From contig NZ_KB913013.1 in NCBI RefSeq assembly GCF_000383955.1, positions 2,834,694-2,898,693 on the forward strand: DNA of 64,000 bases, in the 5' to 3' direction. This DNA comes from Rudanella lutea DSM 19387. GTDB lineage: Bacteria; Bacteroidota; Bacteroidia; Cytophagales; Spirosomataceae. A program made the translations under genes and the position numbers. Shown piece by piece: positions 57,923 through 64,000 of the stretch. Under the pieces are notes generated by a model. It did no database searches and was not told the DNA's origin. It was given only the letters and a program-made list of their open reading frames with translations. Each line of letters begins with the position of its first letter. The first letter of the stretch is position 1.

Positions 57923-60586
57923 ATGACAAAAGCACTACTCACACTTTCCCTCTTACTGATTTCTACAGTACTCTACGCACAACTGGCGGTGCATACGCCC
58001 CAGCCACGCATCGTGTACCAACGCAACAATCAAAACGGAGCCCAGGTCCCGATTGCCGGCTCATGTCCGGCGGATGCCAACCGTATCGAAGCCCGCGTGG
58101 AGGCTATGGTACCGGGGCAAGGTATCGCTACCAACTGGACGATTATTGACCCCGCTCCCCGTAACGGACGTTTCAGCGGACAGTTATCGGTACGGGGGGG
58201 CTGGTATCGGCTTGGGGTACGAGCCTATCGGAACGGCGACCTACTGGCCGAAACAACCGTTGAGCGCGTAGGCGTGGGTGAGGTCTTTATTGTATCGGGG
58301 CAATCCAACGCACAGGGCAACCCCTGGACGCCCGTTGCCGGTGCCAGCGACGACCGGGTATCGGTGGTCGATTTCCGCGACGAAAACCTGCCGGAGTTTA
58401 ACCTGCCCCTCACATTCAGCCATGCGAGTGCAGGCCGCAAAATGGCCCCCTACAACTTTCTGCACGTATTCGGTATGCTTGGCGACCGGCTTACGGCCCG
58501 GCTCAATGTGCCGGTGCTGTTTCTGGGCGCGGCCTACGGCGGTACCAACAGCAATGTCTGGCGGCTGTCGGCCCAGGGGCAAGACCCCGGCGGTACGCCC
58601 GGCCCCTACCTGCAACCTTATCGGGCTATGAGTGCCGCCCTCGATCACTACGCCCGCCGAACGGGCGTTCGGGCCGTGCTGTGGCATCAGGGCGAGTCGG
58701 ACAATGGGTTCCGGGGGCAACAGGAATACGTGGCCAACGTTAAGGTCGTCATCGACAAAACCCGCCAGCAAAGCGGCTACAGCCGACTGCCGTGGATCAT
58801 GTCGCGGGTTTCGTACATCGGCGGCCGCACCGACCCGGCCATCATTGCCGGTCAGAACGAACTTATCAACACCGTCGAGGGTGTTTGGCCAGGCCCCGAA
58901 ACCGACCTGTACACCAGCCCCGACGACCGGGGCGATGGCCTGCATTTTAGCGGTAATGGCCTGGTCCGGTTTGCCGACCTCTGGAACAACAGCCTGACCG
59001 ATCAGTTTTTCAGCCAATCGCAACCGGGTACGCTCACCGGCAGTTCTCCCGAGATCACAACGGGCCTCATTGTACCCATTGGCGCCCGGTCGGGGCAAAC
59101 CATTACCGTGCCGTACGTTCGGCCCGAAGGATTCACGTCTGACAGCCCGTTTGTGGTGCGGCTTTTCACGGTCGATGGTCAGCAACTTGCCGATTTGGGC
59201 ACGGGTACGCAAAACCCACTGACCGTTCGGTTGCCCGAAACACTGCCCACTGGCACGTACACCGTTCGGGTCGATGCCACCAACCCGGCCATTGTGGGGC
59301 GGCCAAGCCAGCCATTTGGCGTAACGGCTCCCACGCCTATGCCGACCACACAGCCCGGTACGGCCACTTCGGTTCGGCGCATCGGCTACGAGTACGACGC
59401 CCTCACGCATGGCTTCAACCTATTTGTAGATGCCGACGGCCCTGTCGAAGTAAAAGTGCAGCGGCTCAATGGCACCTTTGCCGACAACGGTTGGTTTACG
59501 ACCAATGCCGGGGCGTTTCGGGATTCGTACAATTACACCCGCTTTTATCCGCCGGTGAGGCCGGGCGAAGGTGGGGTCGAAGCTGGTCAATACCTGATTA
59601 GTGCCCGCCGTATTGGTCAGCCCACGTCCGAAAAAGCAATTGCCGTTGTGCTGAGTGGCGGTTTTCGCACGATTTTTCCGGCCAACGAAACCCCTACCAC
59701 TCCACCGGTAGAAACACCCTCTACTCCGCAAACGCCAACTACCCCACAAACGCCAACAACCACCAACTCCACCGTGGCTGGTTTGCGTAAAGTGGGCTAT
59801 AAATACGATGCGCCAACCCACGGGTTCCAGTTGCTGACCGATGCCGACGGCCCCGTTGAGGTGCGGCTCGAGCGGCTGGACGGACCCTTTGCCGAAACCG
59901 GCTGGGGTCCGGTCACCTCCTTCACGGGTGAGTCGGGTTACACGGCCCAACGGTTTTACGCGCCCGTTGCTCCGGGCGTTGGGGGCGTAGTAGCCGGCCG
60001 GTACCGACTGTCGGCGCGGCTCACATCGCAGCCCGATGCTGTCATTACCTCCGAGGTAACTCTGGCTTACGGTGTATTTTCAATCTTTATCGCGCAAGCT
60101 CCCGTTACGCAACCGGGCTCTACCACCTCTGCAACTACCACACCCCCAAAAACGGGCACGGTGGCCGCCGGCATCGACCGACTGGGCTACAAATACGACG
60201 CACCCACCCACGGGTTCCAGGTGTTGGTAGCCGCCGAACGCCCGGTGCAGATTAGCCTGGAGCGAATTGATGGTCCATTTGGCCCAACCGACTGGCAAAC
60301 GGCCGTTTCGTACACGGAGCAACCGGGCTACTCCCAACAACGATTGTACCTACCTGTTTCGCCCGGTGTAGGGGGCGTAGTGGCAGGTACGTACCGAATC
60401 AAGGCACGGCTGGTCAACCAGCCCGACACCGAGGTTTCAGTTGAAGTGGTGCTACAGTACGGCGTTTTTCAGGCATATCCGCCCCAGCAACTCATACGGG
60501 CACCGCGAGCCAATGACAAGCTTCAGCCACGTGTGGTATCGGGTTGTGCAGGCTGCGTTCCCTTGCAGGTACAACGTGAATATTAA
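57923..60586 (+). CDS. Exported GQSN esterase (sialate O-acetylesterase-like) with three C-terminal modules
   Basis: The 887-residue protein has a signal peptide (about 1-20, ending LYAQ), an N-terminal beta domain, and an SGNH-type esterase domain (about 115-360). That domain shows the nucleophile block 'VFIVSGQSNAQGNPW' and the Asp/His block 'DGLHFSGNGLVRFADLW', as in carbohydrate esterase family 6 and sialate acetylesterases. An Ig-like domain follows (about 370-470). Three copies of a roughly 105-residue module then lie at about 480-590, 620-725 and 749-855, joined by Thr/Pro linkers. Each has 'GYKYDAPTHGF'-like openings and a 'PGVGGVVAGxYRLxAR'-like middle. The end reads 'GCAGCVPLQVQREY'. 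The enzyme likely deacetylates extracellular glycans; the modules may bind them. Confidence 0.85.
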   Translation: MTKALLTLSLLLISTVLYAQLAVHTPQPRIVYQRNNQNGAQVPIAGSCPADANRIEARVEAMVPGQGIATNWTIIDPAPRNGRFSGQLSVRGGWYRLGVRAYRNGDLLAETTVERVGVGEVFIVSGQSNAQGNPWTPVAGASDDRVSVVDFRDENLPEFNLPLTFSHASAGRKMAPYNFLHVFGMLGDRLTARLNVPVLFLGAAYGGTNSNVWRLSAQGQDPGGTPGPYLQPYRAMSAALDHYARRTGVRAVLWHQGESDNGFRGQQEYVANVKVVIDKTRQQSGYSRLPWIMSRVSYIGGRTDPAIIAGQNELINTVEGVWPGPETDLYTSPDDRGDGLHFSGNGLVRFADLWNNSLTDQFFSQSQPGTLTGSSPEITTGLIVPIGARSGQTITVPYVRPEGFTSDSPFVVRLFTVDGQQLADLGTGTQNPLTVRLPETLPTGTYTVRVDATNPAIVGRPSQPFGVTAPTPMPTTQPGTATSVRRIGYEYDALTHGFNLFVDADGPVEVKVQRLNGTFADNGWFTTNAGAFRDSYNYTRFYPPVRPGEGGVEAGQYLISARRIGQPTSEKAIAVVLSGGFRTIFPANETPTTPPVETPSTPQTPTTPQTPTTTNSTVAGLRKVGYKYDAPTHGFQLLTDADGPVEVRLERLDGPFAETGWGPVTSFTGESGYTAQRFYAPVAPGVGGVVAGRYRLSARLTSQPDAVITSEVTLAYGVFSIFIAQAPVTQPGSTTSATTTPPKTGTVAAGIDRLGYKYDAPTHGFQVLVAAERPVQISLERIDGPFGPTDWQTAVSYTEQPGYSQQRLYLPVSPGVGGVVAGTYRIKARLVNQPDTEVSVEVVLQYGVFQAYPPQQLIRAPRANDKLQPRVVSGCAGCVPLQVQREY

Positions 60587-60688
60587 TCAGACGACGGGTC
60601 GGTTCAGGACAGACCATTCATTTATGGTCTATTTTGCCCGGTTTGTCGTAGAAATTGTCATTTAGCGTTTAGCAGAAAGGACAATTCT

Positions 60689-60696
60689 TATTTTTG
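60689..60696 (+). promoter_or_regulatory. -7 box upstream of the PSCyt/DUF1553 gene
   Basis: TATTTTTG matches TAnnTTTG and ends 43 bases before the ATG at 60740. A -33 is not clear. Confidence 0.5.
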
Positions 60697-60739
60697 TATA
60701 TATGCGCTATCCGCATTGTGCAAAAATTTAGTCCCGATT

Positions 60740-63700
60740 ATGCTGCGTCGCCCGAATACGCTGCTTCGTCACGCTTCCCTCATCACAACCGTTGGCATTC
60801 TGGAACTGGCCCTTGGGCTCGGCTCCTGCCAACGGTCGGTTGAAAAGCCCGCAGAAATTGTCGCGGCCGAAGCCAACCTGCCCGAAAAAGTCGACTACAA
60901 TCTGCACGTCAAGCCGATTCTGTCGGACCGGTGTTTTGCCTGCCACGGCCCCGACCAGAACAAACAAAAGGCCGGGCTCCGGCTCGACACACCCGAGGGA
61001 GCTTACGAAGCACTGACCGAGAGCGGCAACACAGCTATCGACCCCGGTAATCTGGCCCATAGCGAGGTGTACCACCGCATCGTCAGTACCGACCCCGATT
61101 ACATGATGCCCACGCCGGCCTCCAACCTGGCGTTATCGGTGGAGGAAAAAGCGACCCTCATCCGCTGGATTGAACAGGGTGCCGAGTACAAAGAGCACTG
61201 GTCGCTTACGGCCCCGACCCTGCCCGACGTACCGAAAGCGGGCGGTACCTGGGCTCGCAACGACATTGACCGGTTTGTGGCCCAAACGCATACCGAACAC
61301 AACCTGAAGCCCGCTCCCGAGGCCGATCGGCTTACCCTGCTCCGGCGGGTATCGCTCGACCTAACGGGCTTGCCCCCTACCCCGGCGGAAGTAGATCAAT
61401 TCATGGCCGACAAATCGCCACAGGCCTACGAAAAAGCCGTTGACCGATTACTGAAAAGCCCCCACTATGGCGAGCGGCAGGCCGTCGACTGGCTCGACCT
61501 GGCCCGCTACGCCGACACCCACGGGTATCAGGACGACGGCCTGCGGACCATGTGGCCCTACCGCGACTGGGTAATCCGGTCGTTTAACCAGAATCAGCCC
61601 TACAACACGTTTATCACCTGGCAATTGGCCGGTGACCTGCTGCCCAATACCGGCAACCGCGCTACCGACCGCGACCGGCTGATTGCCACGGCGTTTAACC
61701 GCAATCACCAGCAAAGCCAGGAAGGCGGCATTGTGCCCGAAGAATACCGGCAGGAGTACCTGGCCGACCGGGCAGCTACCTTCGGAAAAGCCATGCTGGG
61801 AATGTCGGTCGAATGCGCCCGCTGCCACGATCATAAGTACGACCCCATCAGCCAGAAAGATTATTACGCGCTGACCGCTTTTTTCGCCCAAAACAACGAA
61901 TACGGCCAGATTCCGTACAACGGCGAACCCTCCCCGCACATTACGCTGCCCACGCCCGAAGCCGACGCCAAGCTGACGGCTATCCGAAAGCGCATCAGTA
62001 CGCTCGACCGCGCCCAACAGGCCGACGAAGAAGGCGTAAAGCAACGGTTTACCGACTGGCTGGCGAAGGCCGAAAAAGCGCCCCAAACAGCCCTGTTGCC
62101 CGCCCGGAAAAACCTGGTCATTTACGTGCCGTTCGACCAAAGCAAGGACGTGCCGGTGGAGTCGAAAAAGAAAGACGAAAAGAAGCCGGACGAAGCCAAA
62201 CAAAAGTTGGTCAAGCCCCAGTCGCTCGTTCGGCTCGCGTCGCTCAAACAAGACTCCCCGAAAGCCGCCGAGCCTAAGGCCGAACCGCCCAAAATACGCC
62301 GGTTGTTCGCCAACATCGCCAATGACACCCTCCCCCTCGAAACCCAGGGCGATCTCGACTACCCGATTCCGTTTGTAAAAGGAGCCGTTGGGCGCGGGGT
62401 CAGGCTCGTGGGCGAAAGTCGGCTTCAGCTCAAAGGGGCCGGCCGTTGGGAACAACCCGAAAACGACTGGGCCCGCCCGGCCTGGTTCGAACGGCATCAG
62501 CCCTTTACGGTAAGCCTTTGGGTTAATGTCAACGATCCCAAACTGGAAGGTTCACTCTTCAACCGCGATTTGGGGCCTTTTAACGGATTCAGAGGGTACC
62601 GGCTTCAGCGACTACCCGACGGGCGGCTGGCGTTTCGGATGAGCTACGTATGGCCCGACGATGCCATCGACATCGAAACCCGGCAACGGCTCCCCCTAAA
62701 CCACTGGATGCACCTGACCATCAGCTACGATGGCAGCAGCCGCGCCGATGGGGTACAGTTTTATGTTAACGGCAACCCGACAGCCACGCGGGTAATGACC
62801 GACAACCTCACCCAAAGCACCGTTTGGGGTAAAAACCATAGCTACTGGGGGGCCGGAACGCCCAACTTCTCGATTGGGCATTCGCACGATCAGAACTACA
62901 AAGGCTACGCCGTCGATGAAGTGCGGGTATACAACCGCGCCCTTACCCGGCTGGAGGCTCAGTCGCTGACAGTGCAGCGCGATGTGGTGCGCGAGGCCTT
63001 ACAGAACCCCGACCGAACCGAGGCCCAACAAGCCGACCTGTTTGCCTATTACCTGACTAATTTCGACGAGTCGTACAAACAACGACAAGCCGCGCGACAA
63101 GCTCAACTGGCCGAGGAAACCCGGATTCTGAACGAGCAAATCGACGTGATGACCATGAGCGAACGTCGGTACAAGGTGGCCACACACTTGCTCAAACGCG
63201 GGGCTTACGATGCCCCCGGCGAGCGGGTCGAGGCCGAGGTACCTCATTTTCTACCTCCACTCGACAACGAAACGCCCGACCGACTGGGGCTGGCCCAATG
63301 GCTACTCCGCTCCGACAACCCATTGTTTGCCCGCGTAGCCGTAAACCGAATCTGGCAGCAATATTTCGGGCAGGGACTCGTAAAAAGCAGCGACGACTTT
63401 GGGAATCAGGGTAACCTGCCCTCGCACCCCGAACTGCTCGACTATCTGGCGGTCCGTTTTCGCGACGGTTGGTCTGACCCCGCCGGGAACGTGGGGCCGT
63501 GGGATGTGAAAGCCCTGCACAAACTGATTGTACTTTCGGCCACGTACCGGCAATCGTCGAGCGTGCCGCCATCGGTGCGCGAACGCGACTTCGACAATAC
63601 CTACCTGAGCCGGGGGCCCAGTTACCGGCTGAGTGCCGAGCAGGTACGCGACAATGCCCTTGCCGCCAGCGGCTTACTGACTCGCCAGATTGGCGGACCG

Positions 63701-64000
63701 AGCGTACACCCGTACCAGCCCGCGGGTATCTGGGAGGCCCTGGCTACGCGCAACGCCGTGAATTATGTGCAGAACCACGGCGACAGCCTGTACCGGCGGT
63801 CGATGTACACAATCTGGAAACGGTCGTCGCCCCCGCCCATGATGCTCAACTTCGACGCGGCCGAGCGGCACACCTGTACCGTAAAACGACAAAAAACATC
63901 GACCCCGCTACAGGCACTGGTTACGCTCAATGATCCTCAGTTTGTAGAGGCTGCCCGCGTGTTGGCCCAGAAAGAGGCCGAAAAGCGAAAAAGCAATCTG
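60740..64000 (+). CDS. PSCyt1-DUF1549-ConA-DUF1553 lipoprotein (3' end outside window)
   Basis: The frame runs open to the right edge; 1087 residues are visible. A lipoprotein signal ends at Cys30 ('LALGLGSC'). The PSCyt1 heme domain follows with CFACH (Cys65, Cys68, His69). Then DUF1549 (about 172-390) carries a second heme-type motif CARCH (Cys359-His363, 'VECARCHDHKYDPIS') and 'DLTGLPPTPAEVD'. A charged linker leads to a LamG/concanavalin-like domain (about 530-745, 'HWMHLTISYDGSS', 'YAVDEVRVYNRAL'), and DUF1553 runs from about 835 ('LARWLL'-type 'GLAQWLLRSDNPLFARVAVNRIWQ'). Probably only the last few dozen residues are missing. In planctomycetes such proteins accompany polysaccharide and sulfatase genes; the reaction is unknown. 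Confidence 0.92.
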   Translation, partial: MLRRPNTLLRHASLITTVGILELALGLGSCQRSVEKPAEIVAAEANLPEKVDYNLHVKPILSDRCFACHGPDQNKQKAGLRLDTPEGAYEALTESGNTAIDPGNLAHSEVYHRIVSTDPDYMMPTPASNLALSVEEKATLIRWIEQGAEYKEHWSLTAPTLPDVPKAGGTWARNDIDRFVAQTHTEHNLKPAPEADRLTLLRRVSLDLTGLPPTPAEVDQFMADKSPQAYEKAVDRLLKSPHYGERQAVDWLDLARYADTHGYQDDGLRTMWPYRDWVIRSFNQNQPYNTFITWQLAGDLLPNTGNRATDRDRLIATAFNRNHQQSQEGGIVPEEYRQEYLADRAATFGKAMLGMSVECARCHDHKYDPISQKDYYALTAFFAQNNEYGQIPYNGEPSPHITLPTPEADAKLTAIRKRISTLDRAQQADEEGVKQRFTDWLAKAEKAPQTALLPARKNLVIYVPFDQSKDVPVESKKKDEKKPDEAKQKLVKPQSLVRLASLKQDSPKAAEPKAEPPKIRRLFANIANDTLPLETQGDLDYPIPFVKGAVGRGVRLVGESRLQLKGAGRWEQPENDWARPAWFERHQPFTVSLWVNVNDPKLEGSLFNRDLGPFNGFRGYRLQRLPDGRLAFRMSYVWPDDAIDIETRQRLPLNHWMHLTISYDGSSRADGVQFYVNGNPTATRVMTDNLTQSTVWGKNHSYWGAGTPNFSIGHSHDQNYKGYAVDEVRVYNRALTRLEAQSLTVQRDVVREALQNPDRTEAQQADLFAYYLTNFDESYKQRQAARQAQLAEETRILNEQIDVMTMSERRYKVATHLLKRGAYDAPGERVEAEVPHFLPPLDNETPDRLGLAQWLLRSDNPLFARVAVNRIWQQYFGQGLVKSSDDFGNQGNLPSHPELLDYLAVRFRDGWSDPAGNVGPWDVKALHKLIVLSATYRQSSSVPPSVRERDFDNTYLSRGPSYRLSAEQVRDNALAASGLLTRQIGGPSVHPYQPAGIWEALATRNAVNYVQNHGDSLYRRSMYTIWKRSSPPPMMLNFDAAERHTCTVKRQKTSTPLQALVTLNDPQFVEAARVLAQKEAEKRKSNL

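Noticed and set aside
58241-59410. Long open frame on the minus strand inside the esterase gene (389 codons)
   Set aside because: It is antisense to a gene with clear signal peptide, catalytic motifs and repeats; its product is Arg/Gly/Val-rich without domain character, as expected for a shadow frame in moderately GC-rich DNA.
61448-62497. 349-codon minus-strand frame within the PSCyt/DUF1553 gene
   Set aside because: The plus strand has an uninterrupted frame with heme and DUF1549 motifs; the minus product is compositionally biased and featureless.
1-64000. tRNA, rRNA, CRISPR arrays, transposases or prophage genes
   Set aside because: I looked for cloverleaf-type arms with CCA ends, regular spaced repeats, and integrase or transposase motifs on both strands and found none I could support.

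Overview
The window is chromosomal DNA of a member of the Bacteroidota, most likely a Cytophagales bacterium of the Spirosoma/Rudanella type. The reasons are: type IX secretion genes (porU, porV), a fused SecDF, a TonB-dependent receptor with a carboxypeptidase-regulatory N-terminus, an orphan FecR, PSCyt/DUF1553 proteins, moderate GC, and many copies of the Bacteroidota promoter box TAnnTTTG at sensible distances from start codons. I see no rRNA, tRNA, CRISPR array, prophage or transposase.

Layout. 1-6960: end of a TPR protein, a TonB-dependent receptor, an NMT1/THI5-like protein, a PfpI-family protein, an exported glyoxalase-fold protein and a small membrane protein. 7145-11837: fused secDF and an APC amino-acid permease. 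12182-15283: an ECF sigma factor followed by crtI and crtB (carotenoid entry pathway). 15337-21999: housekeeping genes (gatB, a TlpA-type thioredoxin, proC, an Hsp31-like protein, a degenerate CpsB/YwqE-type PHP protein, rfbC, pyrF). 22091-25941: a large M16 protease and an orphan short FecR. 26086-33020: five consecutive exported proteins (TIM-barrel isomerase, DUF1080, Tat-exported Gfo/Idh/MocA oxidoreductase, DUF6807, and an 805-residue secreted protein), which look like an extracytoplasmic sugar-oxidation set. 33139-43325: a small helical protein, a membrane 4Fe-4S protein, purB, a coiled-coil/DUF1207 protein, an M20 dipeptidase, plsY, a non-catalytic M16 homologue and porV. 43450-47761: porU, a SprT-like protein and a tiny lipoprotein. 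47911-54810: a GtrA-like protein, the detached complex I block nuoKLMN, and a DnaQ-type exonuclease. 55142-64000: a Tat-exported beta-propeller, a DUF2231-cytochrome-LRR fusion, a GQSN esterase with three copies of a roughly 105-residue module, and a PSCyt1/DUF1549/DUF1553 lipoprotein cut by the window end.

How genes work together. The sigma-crtI-crtB trio should drive phytoene synthesis and desaturation. PorU and PorV belong to the type IX attachment complex. gatB is followed closely by the thioredoxin gene. The isomerase and DUF1080 genes overlap by four bases. The propeller and cytochrome fusion are four bases apart. A recurring oddity is that strong hairpin terminators end directly against, or include, the next gene's start codon (4240, 30603, 47497). 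No single undescribed system stands out beyond doubt. The best candidates for novelty are the metal-site-degenerate PHP protein, the coiled-coil/DUF1207 fusion, the three-module esterase and the exported redox cassette.
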